From: an uncultured Gammaproteobacteria bacterium
Lineage (GTDB): Bacteria; Pseudomonadota; Gammaproteobacteria; Eutrophobiales; Eutrophobiaceae
Length of the DNA: 35,196 bases
Direction of reading: 5' to 3'
Assembly (NCBI GenBank): GCA_951812995.1
Contig: CATOTD010000013.1
Span: forward strand, 1-35,196
Position 1 is the first letter of the stretch. Every line of letters starts with the position of its first letter. Shown here one piece after another: positions 26,928 through 35,196 of the stretch. The position numbers and the translations under genes are program-made. The notes beneath the pieces were generated by a model. It ran no database searches. It was given only the letters and a program-made list of their open reading frames with translations, and was not told the origin of the DNA.

Positions 26928-28502
26928 CTACTCCCACTCAATCGTCGCGGGTGGTTTTCCTGAGATATCATAGGTCACACGTGAGATACCGTCCACTTCA
27001 TTAATAATGCGATTGGACACCTGTTCGAGAAAATCATACGGCAGATGTGCCCAATGTGCGGTCATAAAATCAACAGTGGTGACCGCGCGTAAGGCAATAA
27101 CATAATCATATTTACGTGTATCGCCCATGACACCGACTGATTTTACTGGCAGAAATACGGCAAAGGCCTGACTGACTTCATCGTATAAATTATACGCACG
27201 CAATGCTTCGATAAAGATGTTGTCGGCAAGGCGCAGTAAGTCGGCATATTCTTTTTTAACCTCGCCCATGATGCGGACACCAAGCCCCGGGCCAGGAAAC
27301 GGATGTCGATAGATCATTGCTTTTGGCAGGCCAAGTTGTATGCCCAGCTTCCTGACCTCATCTTTAAATAGTTCGCGTAACGGCTCCAGCAATTTAAGCT
27401 GCATGACAGCGGGCAAACCCCCGACATTGTGATGCGATTTAATCACATGTGCCTTACCGCCCGTCGCCGCCGCAGATTCGATTACATCCGGATAGATCGT
27501 GCCTTGTGCCAACCATTTCATGGCTGCAAAATCATGTGCATGTTCTTCAAATATTTTGATAAATTCGCCGCCAATAATCTTGCGCTTTGTTTCTGGGTCT
27601 GCAACATCTTGCAATGCGTCCAGAAAGCGTTGCTCGGCATCAACCCGCATCACGTTAATGCCCCTATATTCGGCAAAGGTGGCCAGCACTTGATCGCCTT
27701 CGTGCAACCGTAACAGGCCATTATCAACAAATACACAGGTCAACTGATCACCAATGGCCTCATGCAACAGCGCGGCGACGACTGATGAGTCAACACCACC
27801 CGACAAGGCCAACAACACCTTATCATTACCCACCTGTTGTTTGATGCGCGCGATGCTATGTGCTGCGATATTGGCGGTCGTCCACAGTCCGCGACATCCG
27901 GCAATGTCTCCGAGGAACCGCTGCAAGATGGCCTCGCCTTGCGTGGTATGGGTCACTTCCGGATGAAACTGTAACCCGTATAACCGACGTTGCTCATCGG
28001 CCATTCCCGCAATCGGCGCATTGTCGGTAGAGGCGATGATCTTGAACCCGGGCGGCAACGCGGCAACGCGGTCACCGTGACTCATCCAGACGTTCAATAA
28101 GCCATGCCCGGCATCATTCACTGTGTCCGCTATCTCGTGCAACAGACTTGAATGCCCGCGCGCCCGGACTTCTGCATAGCCAAACTCACGCCGCTCGGCA
28201 TTGACCACCTTGCCACCGAGTTGTCGCGCCATGATCTGCATACCATAGCAAATACCCAACACCGGCAGCCCCATCGTGAAGATACATGCAGGTACCTCGG
28301 CCACATTACGGGCAGTGACCGATTCCGGTCCGCCAGAGAGTATGATTGCGTTTGGTTTGAGATCGTAAATGGCCTGCGCATCCATGTCAGAGGCATGTAC
28401 CTCGCTGTAAACACCCGCTGCGCGGACGCGCCGCGCGATCAGTTGGGTATATTGTGATCCAAAATCCAAGATCAGGACACATTCGGAATGCAGGTCGGTC
28501 AT
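26928..28502 (-). CDS. guaA: GMP synthase (glutamine-hydrolysing)
   Basis: 524 residues, full length. It aminates XMP to GMP using glutamine and ATP. The N-terminal class I amidotransferase has the nucleophile Cys85 in GICYGMQ and its His/Glu pair in [10 protein letters not shown]. The ATP pyrophosphatase domain has [13 protein letters not shown]. The C-terminal dimerisation domain ends in [13 protein letters not shown]. It starts 31 bp after guaB on the same strand, forming the guaBA operon; the 27 or so bases ahead of the ATG show only a weak ribosome-binding site. Confidence 0.97.
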   Translation of the reverse strand: MTDLHSECVLILDFGSQYTQLIARRVRAAGVYSEVHASDMDAQAIYDLKPNAIILSGGPESVTARNVAEVPACIFTMGLPVLGICYGMQIMARQLGGKVVNAERREFGYAEVRARGHSSLLHEIADTVNDAGHGLLNVWMSHGDRVAALPPGFKIIASTDNAPIAGMADEQRRLYGLQFHPEVTHTTQGEAILQRFLGDIAGCRGLWTTANIAAHSIARIKQQVGNDKVLLALSGGVDSSVVAALLHEAIGDQLTCVFVDNGLLRLHEGDQVLATFAEYRGINVMRVDAEQRFLDALQDVADPETKRKIIGGEFIKIFEEHAHDFAAMKWLAQGTIYPDVIESAAATGGKAHVIKSHHNVGGLPAVMQLKLLEPLRELFKDEVRKLGIQLGLPKAMIYRHPFPGPGLGVRIMGEVKKEYADLLRLADNIFIEALRAYNLYDEVSQAFAVFLPVKSVGVMGDTRKYDYVIALRAVTTVDFMTAHWAHLPYDFLEQVSNRIINEVDGISRVTYDISGKPPATIEWE

Positions 28503-28533
28503 AACATCATTAGCCGCGTTGATAGCAATGCAA

Positions 28534-29994
28534 TCAAGCGCGATAGTTTGGGGGTTCTTTTGTGATCGTTACATCATGCACATGGCCTTCTTTGTAGCCG
28601 GCATTGGTGATGCGTGTGAATTTTGTTTTTTCACGCATCTCTTGCAATGTTGCGCAGCCCGTGTAACCCATCGCCGCCCGTATACCACCGGTCATTTGTT
28701 GGATAATCGTGGCCACCGGACCTTTATAAGGGACACGGCCCTCAATACCTTCCGGCACCAGCTTTTCAAGCGCATCATATTCCTGAAAATAACGATCGGC
28801 GGAGCCATGTTGCTGTGCCATCGCGCCTAATGAACCCATGCCGCGATATGATTTATACGAACGCCCCTGGAACAGCTCAACTGCGCCAGGTGCCTCTTCA
28901 GTACCGGCAAACATGCCGCCTATCATTGTACTGTGTGCGCCAGCCGCCAGTGCTTTAGCGATATCGCCCGAGTAACGAATGCCACCATCAGAGATAAGCG
29001 GCACGCCTTTACTTTTTAATGCGGCGGCTATGTTAAGCACTGCCGATATTTGTGGCATACCAACGCCACTCACAACGCGCGTCGTACAAATAGAACCCGG
29101 GCCTATCCCAACCTTGACCGCATCAGCGCCCGCATCAACCAGGGCCAGTGCGGCATCAGCCGTTGCAATATTGCCACCGATAACCTGCGTGTCCTGGAAA
29201 CGTTGCTTAATCGATTTGACCATGTCCAAGACACCTTTTGCATGCCCATGTGCGGTATCGACCACGATGACATCGACACGCGACTCAAGTAATTGTTCGA
29301 CACGCACCGCCGCCGCCTCACCGACACCGACGGCGGCGCCCACACGCAAACGCTCAGATGTGTCGAGACAGGCATTGGGATACTCGGATGCCTTCTGCAT
29401 ATCTTTTACCGTGATGAGTCCGGCGAGCTGGAATTTATCATTGACTACCAACACCTTTTCTATGCGGTGTTTATGCAAAAGCGCACGCACCTCTTCCTTG
29501 CTGGCATTTTCCCTGACGGTGACAAGATCTTCTTTGCGCGTCATGATATTGCGAACCGGATCGTCGGTCTTCTTTTCAAAACGAAAATCGCGGCTCGTGA
29601 CGATGCCTACTAATTCGTCATCATCAACAACGGGTACGCCAGAGATATTTTTTTCGCGGGTTAAATCGATAACGGCCTGAATACTGGTATGAGAATGCAC
29701 TGTTACGGGCTCTTTGATCACGCCGCTCTCATATTTTTTTACGCGCTGTACATTCCTCGCCTGCGATTCAGGGCTCATATTTTTATGAATAATGCCGATC
29801 CCACCCGCCTGCGCCAAGGCGATTGCCAGACCAGATTCAGTCACCGTATCCATGGCCGCCGATATTATTGGAATGTTCAGGGTTATGTCGCGTGTCAACA
29901 GGGTTTGCAATGAGGTTTCGTGCGGCAAGATGGCAGAATAATTCGGCATTAATAAAACATCATCAAAGGTAAGTGCTTCTTCGGCAATAATCAT
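28534..29994 (-). CDS. guaB: IMP dehydrogenase
   Basis: 486 residues. It oxidises IMP to XMP with NAD+, the committed step of GMP synthesis. The catalytic Cys loop is [13 protein letters not shown]. The TIM barrel contains [35 protein letters not shown] ([12 protein letters not shown] here) and [11 protein letters not shown]. Two CBS domains (about 95-200) regulate it by purine nucleotides. It is the first gene of guaBA. An IS1595-family element ends about 75 bp upstream of the start, so the promoter must lie in that short A+T-rich gap or come from the element. Confidence 0.97.
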   Translation of the reverse strand: MIIAEEALTFDDVLLMPNYSAILPHETSLQTLLTRDITLNIPIISAAMDTVTESGLAIALAQAGGIGIIHKNMSPESQARNVQRVKKYESGVIKEPVTVHSHTSIQAVIDLTREKNISGVPVVDDDELVGIVTSRDFRFEKKTDDPVRNIMTRKEDLVTVRENASKEEVRALLHKHRIEKVLVVNDKFQLAGLITVKDMQKASEYPNACLDTSERLRVGAAVGVGEAAAVRVEQLLESRVDVIVVDTAHGHAKGVLDMVKSIKQRFQDTQVIGGNIATADAALALVDAGADAVKVGIGPGSICTTRVVSGVGMPQISAVLNIAAALKSKGVPLISDGGIRYSGDIAKALAAGAHSTMIGGMFAGTEEAPGAVELFQGRSYKSYRGMGSLGAMAQQHGSADRYFQEYDALEKLVPEGIEGRVPYKGPVATIIQQMTGGIRAAMGYTGCATLQEMREKTKFTRITNAGYKEGHVHDVTITKEPPNYRA

Positions 29995-30210
29995 GGCAGG
30001 TATATATTAAATAAATAGGAATTATATACTTAAATACGCAATATATTTGTTAAAAGAGAATAGATGCTTATAAAAATTTTGGGAATTATATATTTAACTC
30101 CAACTTCACTACAAAATACAAACACAATGATTTGTTAGTTTTTTCAAATAACAAGCTCACCATGCTCACCTGTTACCTTATGCAATTTTTCAATTGCACT
30201 CCATTTTGGG

Positions 30211-30492
30211 TTAAACCATCTTTTCTTGTCTTTCGTTTGCACGCAACGACAATAAAAAGGTTTTTATCGGTTTTTTATCTTTGTTGAATACTGCAATATC
30301 AAGCGGATACTCTTTTTTGGTATCAGATGGCCTTACTTTTACACGCCACTGTGGTCGTGTTTGTAATTGTTCTTTGGGGTATCCGTAATCTTCGACAAGT
30401 GTTTCGGAAAAGACTTGTACTGCTTCTACTTCTTCTGGCGTAGCTTTTACTTCTTCACCACTTATATAGTCTTTGATGTAACCTTCTCTCAT
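30211..30492 (-). pseudogene. Truncated HsdR-N-like restriction domain, passenger of the IS1595 element
   Basis: From the ATG at 30492 (ACAGGACGATA upstream; a second in-frame ATG lies at 30513) it reads MREGYIKDYISGEEVKATPE, EDYGYPKEQLQTRPQW, VRPSDTKKEYPLDIAVF. This is the type I restriction R-subunit N-terminal pattern, with the catalytic Asp in PLDIAVF. The matching strand with the Lys (LFIVVACKRKTRKDG) is present but in another frame: the A5 tract opposite 30261-30265 is one A short. The protein as encoded ends at 30211 without that Lys. It starts about 40 bases after the transposase stop and lies inside the terminal repeats, so it moves with the element. Confidence 0.65.
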
Positions 30493-30532
30493 TATCGTCC
30501 TGTATATCCGCATTCTATTTCCATTGCTTTGC

Positions 30533-31462
30533 TCATGCTAGCACCTCGCGATAGATAATCCGTTTACCTATCGCGTTGCTTATAAGTGATTCTATACGTT
30601 GATTGGTTGGTAACTTACATGGTCCGTTATTCAGTCTAAAAGTCACTTCGTTCACATAGCGATGTAAGTGTTTAGTGCTGGCATGATGCCATACCCCATA
30701 CAGACCGCGTTTGAGTAAAGCCCAGACACTTTCAATGCTATTGGTATGAATGTTGTTTGAACCCACATATTCTCCCGCACTATGGGTTACCGTACCATGC
30801 TGATAAGCAGACTGTAAATGCTGATATGACCTGTGTTCATCTGTGTAAATGGTGGCACCATATTCCACTGAACAGCCAATCTCTTTGTGCAGGGTCGGTA
30901 TATCAGTTGATGGGATAGGCTTAGCCCTTGTGCGGCCACCGCGCTCACGCATTCCGACCACTACCTGCTTGCCAGCTACGCCACGGCCTGCGCGGGCTTT
31001 CTTGTGTTTGTGTTTGTTATGTTCCTTCCCACCGATATAGGTCTCATCGATCTCAACAATGCCAGAAAGTAAATTATCTGTATTATCGTTACAGGTTTCA
31101 CGAATGCGGGCCTGCATAAACCAGGCGGTCTTTTGGGTTACTCCGATTTGTTTAGATAACTGCAAGCTAGATATGCCCTTGCGCGAGGTGACAGTTAAGT
31201 AAATAGCATATAGCCATTTATGTAGTGGAACATGAGAACGTTCAAAGATAGTGCCGGTTCTCACCGTAAACTCACTCTTGCAGTCCCGGCATAAGTAATA
31301 TCCTGTCCGCTTTCCTTTGCGCGGGGTAATACGCTTAAATTCCCCACAATGAGGACAGGATATGTTATCTCCCCAGCGTTGTCCCTCAAAATACAATCTA
31401 GCGGCTTCAGCATCCGGAAACTGGCGAAATAACTCAAATGTGGATATGGTATTGTCTTTCAT
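30533..31462 (-). CDS. IS1595-family transposase, intact
   Basis: 309 residues. The N-terminal zinc ribbon has CPHC (36-39) and CRDC (58-61), followed by the helix-turn-helix-like ISSLQLSKQIGVTQKTAWFM. The ISXO2-like DDE domain has IVEIDETYIGGKEHNKH (Asp139), the second acidic region IYTDEHRSY, and HTNSIESVWALLKRGLYG near the C terminus. No internal stops or frameshifts; probably active. GGAGGG sits just upstream of the start. Confidence 0.92.
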   Translation of the reverse strand: MKDNTISTFELFRQFPDAEAARLYFEGQRWGDNISCPHCGEFKRITPRKGKRTGYYLCRDCKSEFTVRTGTIFERSHVPLHKWLYAIYLTVTSRKGISSLQLSKQIGVTQKTAWFMQARIRETCNDNTDNLLSGIVEIDETYIGGKEHNKHKHKKARAGRGVAGKQVVVGMRERGGRTRAKPIPSTDIPTLHKEIGCSVEYGATIYTDEHRSYQHLQSAYQHGTVTHSAGEYVGSNNIHTNSIESVWALLKRGLYGVWHHASTKHLHRYVNEVTFRLNNGPCKLPTNQRIESLISNAIGKRIIYREVLA

Positions 31463-31935
31463 TGATGACCCTCCGTTTTATTGCATTTTTATGTTAGATT
31501 ATATGGGTTATTTATTGGAGTAAAATATATAATTCCCAAAATTTTATAGACAGCCCCAAAAACTGTGTAACTGCTTATCATTGATTATTGCCCCGAAGGG
31601 GCTGAGGATAAGCACATGCAACCCGAAGCAATCAAGTCACTGGCACGTGAAACTGAAAGGGGCATCAAAACCGAAGAAGACCTGCATACGTTTCGTCAGG
31701 CATTGACCAGGGTAACCATTGAGGCAGCACTGAATGCCGAGCCCGATGAACACCTTGGCTATGCCAGACATGAGTAGGCAGGAAAATCCAATAGCCGCAA
31801 TGGTCGCAGTCATAAAATGCTACGCACTGAAGAGGGCGCATTCGAGCTGGAAACACCCCGCGACAGAGAGGGTAGCTTGGTGCCAGCACTGGTCAAGTGG
31901 CACCCATCTCGCAGCACCAGTATGGATGACAAGTT

Positions 31936-33234
31936 GGAAGCCTCTAAAAACCGTGCATTTTGTGGTACGATCTGATTCACTTGATGTGGGAGGATTTTGT
32001 TTATGCACGCACCTGGATTGTTTGATTTGACGGATCATTTGGCGCGGCTTTCGGCGATGGGAGATCCGCTTGAGGTTTTGGAGCGGCACGTTGATTTCGA
32101 AGTGTTTCGCCCAGTTCTTGTTGAAGCGCTTGGCTATGGGGAACGTCCCAAAGGTGGTCGCCCACCCTATGATGCCGTTGTGATGTTCAAGGTGCTGGTC
32201 TTGGCCTCGATGCACAATCTGAGCGATGAGCGGATGGAGTTTCTCATTCGTGACCGTTTCAGTTGGCCGCGGTTCCTGGGATTTCAAATCGGTGAGCCGA
32301 CACCTGATCAGAAGACGATCTGGCTTTTCAGAGAGAAGCTGACCCAGGCGGGTGTCTGCAAGGCCCTGTTTGCCGCGTTTGAAGCTCAGCTGTGCGCGCG
32401 GGGATACAAACCGACCGGCGGTCAGATTGTGGATGCCACGTTGGTCTTTGCCCCGCGCCAGCGGATGACGAAAGCAGAGAAAGCGCGCGCCAAGGCAGGT
32501 GAGGTTGCATCTGACATCTGGCCCGATGATCTGTCCAAGGCAGCGCAGAAAGACACCGATGCGCGTTGGACGGTCAAGTATTCAAAGGCCAAGACGACCA
32601 AGGAGGGTGAGGAGGATACTGGCCTTGTCGATATTTCGGTTCCGCACTTTGGGTACAAGAACCACGTGTCCATTGATCGCAAATGGCGCTTCATCCGGGG
32701 TGAGACTGGCACGAATGCGGCTCGCTACGACGGGCATGAACTGTCCTCGGTTCTGGACGAGACAAACAGCTCGAAGGCGGTTTGGGCCGATACTGGATAT
32801 CGGTCGTCCAAGAACGAAGACTGGCTCAAAGCGCAAGGGTACCGCTCACATATCCATCGCAAGAAGCCACGCGGCAAACCCATGGCCAGGCATATTCGTC
32901 GGGGCAACGCGACACGCTCCGCCATCCGCGCCTGTGTTCGGCTACGAGAAAGGGCCCATGGCTCTGACCATCCGCTCAATCGGCCAAACCCGTGCGAAGG
33001 CCCGCATGACCATGGCCAACCTGAGCTACAACTTCCGCCGTCTCATCTTCCACGAACGACGACAGGCCACAGCCTGACTCCGCCCAAATTCCGGAAATAC
33101 CCGCCCTGGCAGACCCAAACAGCGCAACACAGCCTCAAATACCACCGACCTTGACCTTCACACCCACTATGCGGGTGACAACGACTGGTGCTCGCGTCAA
33201 AATCCATCCAGAATCAGCGTTGTTCGAGGTCTCC
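31936..33234 (+). mobile_element. IS5-family element IS5-A, copy 2 (1299 bp)
   Basis: Ends are GGAAGCCTCTAAAAACC on the left and the complement of GGAGACCTCGAACAAC on the right, matching at about 12 of 16 positions. It is inserted in IS256-C between the codons for MDDK and ILSLY. No clear target duplication is seen (flanks AGTT and AGAT). It is an inverted copy of 1-1293, about 31 kb apart. Confidence 0.88.
32003..33154 (+). pseudogene. IS5-A transposase copy 2, 3' frameshifted
   Basis: The ATG at 32003 follows GGGAGG by 9 bases. The frame is open for 383 codons and includes GRPPYDAVVMFKVLVLAS, GGQIVDATLV and VWADTGYRSSKNEDWL. After GNATRSAIRA the frame is wrong: the correct continuation VFGYEKGPMALTIRSIG...SYNFRRLIFHERR is in the next frame, and the VEH part with the catalytic Glu is missing (about 11 nt lost). 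Unlike copy 1 it has no early nonsense codon. Inactive on its own, despite its long open frame. Confidence 0.8.
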
Positions 33235-33330
33235 AGATTCTCAGTCTCTATGCCAAAGGCAATACCACCTGTGACATTGTCGCGTTGTTTCAGGAAATGT
33301 AGGGCGTGGAGGTCTCAACCAGCGGTAGTG

Positions 33331-34685
33331 TCAATAATCTTTCGCACTTTCTGATTTGGCTTTCCCTTAAATCTGGTTGTTACGCTACCTGAAAATCCTT
33401 TTCTTTATCCATCTCTTGGAGCAAATCCATGTTCAGATATTTCCGCGTTCCCCACTAGCTCCCCGCGATGTGTCTAAGCCTTACCGCACAAAGCATCAAC
33501 GCCGAGTTGCCATCCGGGAATGCACACACTACTCAAGTTCGCCGCCTGATTTCTCGGATGATCCTCTCCAAAGGATTGTTAGTCCGAATGCGAATCCAGT
33601 GCTCTGCTGGAAACCGATAATACGTCAGGGTCTCTTCCATGCACTACCCAGCCAATCCGCCGCACTCGATAACTTCATGTCCCTGAGTTTCTTCTCGACC
33701 TCTGTGGCCTTATGCCTGGCTGATTCCAGATATTCAGATGCATGGATAGCCTGCAACATGCGAGAGACTTCTTTGACACGACCACGAGGCACATGACTGA
33801 AGACGTTGCGGTAGAAGTGCACAATACAACGCTGCCACTCAGCATCAGGGTAGAAGTCACCGATCGACTCCTTGCGCCCAAGACAGGCATCACTGAGCAC
33901 CAACCTGATGCCCTTGAGACCGCGTGCCTGCAAATGACGCAGGGATCCTGACCATCCCGCCTTATCCTCCTTAGTCCCTTCAACAATCCCTGGAATGCGG
34001 CGGTAGCCATCGTCCCCAACACCTATGGCGACTAGAACAGAAACGTTCTTCACTGCACCGCCCCAACTGCGTTTGAGCATAACACCGTCTAGGTATACAT
34101 AAGGGAAATCACCCTCTATGGGGCGATTACACCACTCTTCAATCTGCCCATAGATACGCTGGTTGAGCTTTGAAATAGTCCCTGAGCTAACACGGGTACC
34201 CCACAATGCTGCGGTGACATCCTCTACCCGTCGGACCGAAACACCTGCCAGATACATCTCGAGCAACGCCTCTTCGACAGACGCTACACGGTGCCGGTAT
34301 CGCTCTATGATGGCCATCTCAAAGGTCTGCTTGCGTAGCTTTGGCATCTTTAACTCAAGCTCTCCAGCCCTTGTGTGGCGCTTCCTGGTGTAACTACCAG
34401 ACCGGTCGTCTTTGCGCGTCTCAGTGCGTGCATATCGATCAGCACCCACCAGCGCATCAACCTCAGCGTCCAGAATCTGGTTGCGGGTGTCTTCCACAGT
34501 CTTCAGTGCCACTTTGTTGAGATGGCCCTGCAGTGCCTGTTCATCAATAGGGACTACATTGTTCAAGTGCTTGTTTGTATCATCGCTCATGGCAACTCTT
34601 CTCCTGGTCAAATAAATGGTTATGTCACTTTTTATTTAACCAGATAAAGGAAAACCGCCTCTTCAAATTTGCGAAAGATAATTTA
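33331..34685 (-). mobile_element. IS256-family element IS256-B inside IS256-C
   Basis: Terminal repeats are recognisable over about 45 bp: the left end (AATAATCTTTCGCACTTT... to AAATCTGGTT) and the reverse complement of the right end (AAATTATCTTTCGCAAAT... to TATCTGGTT) match at most positions. The element interrupts IS256-C. Exact ends are uncertain by 2-3 bases and a target duplication is not obvious. Confidence 0.75.
33380..34590 (-). pseudogene. IS256-family transposase (IS256-B), broken
   Basis: The ATG at 34590 is preceded by AGGAGAAGAG; an in-frame TTG lies seven codons earlier. The frame runs MSDDTNKHLNNVVPIDE..., with the catalytic Asp in YVYLDGVMLKRSW, the second in LVLSDACLGRKESIGDF, the family signature WQRCIVHFYRNVFSHVP, and the Glu region SEYLESARHKATEVE. 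Near 33640 a one-base shift occurs; the tail (YRFPAEHWIRIRTNNPLERIIREIRRRT) is in the next frame and contains TGA and TAG stops before the end at 33380. Three lesions make it inactive. Confidence 0.85.
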
Positions 34686-34828
34686 CGTTATCCAGACACA
34701 AAGTGCTTTTAGGGCTTTGGCTGTCAGAGCACGAAGGTACCAAGTTCTGGCTCAATGTCTTGACCGAACTTCATAACCGCGGTGTACGAGACATCCTGAT
34801 TGCCTGCGTTGACGGGCTAAAGAGTTTG

Positions 34829-35152
34829 GAGTTATAACCGAATCTGGTGTCTGAATAAATTTGAAGTATGCGGTGTGCCTTGCTGGAATCGGTTTTGTCT
34901 AACAATCGAAAATAACAAGATGAGCACACCACACATGACAAATAATACTGTGATTGATCCGGGTACACCAGAGGGAATTGACCCACTGACAGAACTACTC
35001 AGATCTGGTGCGAAGCAGTTAATCACCGAAGCTGTCCAGGTAGAGCCAGATGAGTTGATGAGGCAGTATGATGATCAAAAAACAACTGACGGATGCCAGC
35101 GTGTTGTCCACAGCGGTCATCATCCCGAACGAGAGAGCATCACTGGTGTAAG
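34829..35152 (+). mobile_element. 5' fragment of an IS256-A-type element
   Basis: Starts with the same end as IS256-A (GAGTTATAACCGAATCTG, then GTGTCTGAATAAATTTG) immediately after the IS256-C codons for GLKSL. The transposase start at 34935 reads MTNNTVIDPGTPEGIDPLTE, clearly related to but diverged from IS256-A. Homology stops near ACTGGTGT at 35152. Confidence 0.8.
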
Positions 35153-35168
35153 GGGACATCTGAATTGA
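34935..35168 (+). pseudogene. IS256-A-type transposase, N-terminal fragment
   Basis: About 72 codons matching the start of the transposase at 2266 (IDPLTELLRSGAKQLITEA, QRVVHSGHHPERESITGV), then unrelated codons and a stop. Truncated by whatever begins near 35153. Confidence 0.75.
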
Positions 35169-35196
35169 TCACTCTTTCTTAGGTACTTATCCATAG
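35153..35196. other. Unidentified sequence at the window edge
   Basis: After the IS256-A-type fragment breaks off, the sequence AAGGGGACATCTGAATTGAT and what follows has no match in the window. It may be the end of yet another insertion sequence. Confidence 0.3.

Larger units (their letters stand above)
30069..31548 (-). mobile_element. IS1595-family element with passenger gene
   Basis: The core terminal repeats are 30069-30103 (TATAAAAATTTTGGGAATTA, continuing TATATTTAACTCCAA) and its complement at 31515-31548, with only a few mismatches. Inside are an intact transposase and, between it and the left end, a short restriction-type gene. Exact outer ends and a target duplication are not clear: the right side is directly joined to another element (IS256-C), and the 8-bp flanks do not match. 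Confidence 0.8.
31549..34828 (+). mobile_element. IS256-C: one IS256-family element split into three pieces by later insertions
   Basis: Three separated pieces of one transposase follow in order: 31616-31935 (N-terminal part), 33235-33330 (LSLYAKGNTTCDIVALFQEM region) and 34700-34828 ([14 protein letters not shown]...ACVDGLKSL). The gaps are filled by IS5-A copy 2 (31936-33234), IS256-B (33331-34685) and, after 34828, the IS256-A relative. The left end abuts the IS1595 element near 31549; the right end is outside the window or lost. Confidence 0.8.
31616..34828 (+). pseudogene. IS256-C transposase, in three pieces
   Basis: Piece one begins at the ATG at 31616 (MQPEAIKSLARETERG) and runs in one frame through TEEDLHTFRQALTRVTIEAA, NAEPDEHLGYARHE, a TAG stop, NSRNGRSHKM, LETPRDREGSLVPALVKWH to TSMDDKL. 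The codons after the IS5 continue as ILSLYAKGNTTCDIVALFQE with another TAG. The last piece holds the second catalytic Asp (ACVDGLKSL). Fitting the pieces together gives the standard IS256 order (MDDK-ILSLYAKG), which proves they were once one gene. Confidence 0.8.

Noticed and set aside
28979..29680. Long + strand open frame inside guaB
   Set aside because: It is the complement of the well-supported guaB gene, has no recognisable protein features and mirrors guaB codon composition.
1..35196. tRNA or rRNA genes
   Set aside because: I found no cloverleaf-like sequence with GTTCGA-type T arms in a proper context and no rRNA signature.

Overview
This window is a gammaproteobacterial chromosome segment: a conserved housekeeping core with insertion-sequence (IS) graveyards at both ends and a compact defence island in the middle. 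The gammaproteobacterial assignment rests on the recA-recX-alaS-lysC block next to pncC and tadA, the guaB-guaA pair, mtaD/mtnA beside gyrA, and the protein sequences themselves. Species cannot be named from the sequence. The many broken transposases and the loss of the front half of rnt (RNase T) point to a genome shaped by IS expansion and decay.

Layout. (1) 1-5506: two unrelated IS5-family elements and one IS256-family element. The IS256 element sits inside one IS5 element with a clear 9-bp target duplication. Between them lie a decayed restriction-type nuclease gene and the 3' part of rnt. (2) 5533-7083: small hypothetical genes, including an exported protein broken at an A8 tract and a tandem pair of two-helix membrane proteins with a C-terminal zinc ribbon. 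(3) 7039-12155: mtaD, mtnA (methylthioadenosine salvage) and gyrA. (4) 12156-17389: an island between the convergent genes gyrA and lysC. On the minus strand it holds an adenine methyltransferase with an N-terminal helix-turn-helix, an overlapping PD-(D/E)XK restriction endonuclease, and a 731-residue protein that appears to join a degenerate Mrr-like nuclease, a winged-helix-like segment and a PIN-like nuclease. Three related non-coding sites (about 12.28, 14.6 and 17.1 kb) separate the modules. The best of them folds like an integron attC site. Cytosine-rich degenerate arrays lie outside the modules on both sides. (5) 17390-24893: lysC, alaS, recX and recA, joined by 1-nt overlaps from recA to alaS, then a divergent WYL-domain regulator of the BrxR/CapW type, pncC and tadA. 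(6) 25020-26757: a two-gene T5orf172 (GIY-YIG-like) module and an orphan TylF-like methyltransferase. (7) 26928-29994: guaA and guaB. (8) 30069-35196: an intact IS1595-family element carrying a restriction-type passenger gene, then a nested pile in which one IS256-family transposase gene is split by an IS5, a second IS256 and a third IS256 element.

How it works together. The core genes cover purine (GMP) synthesis, recombination/SOS repair, aspartate-family amino acids, alanyl-tRNA charging, tRNA deamination and MTA salvage. The accessory genes are mostly nucleases, methyltransferases and a defence-type regulator. The strongest candidate for an undescribed system is the 12.3-17.2 kb island: a type II restriction-modification pair plus a putative dual-nuclease protein, separated by repeated recombination-site-like sequences.
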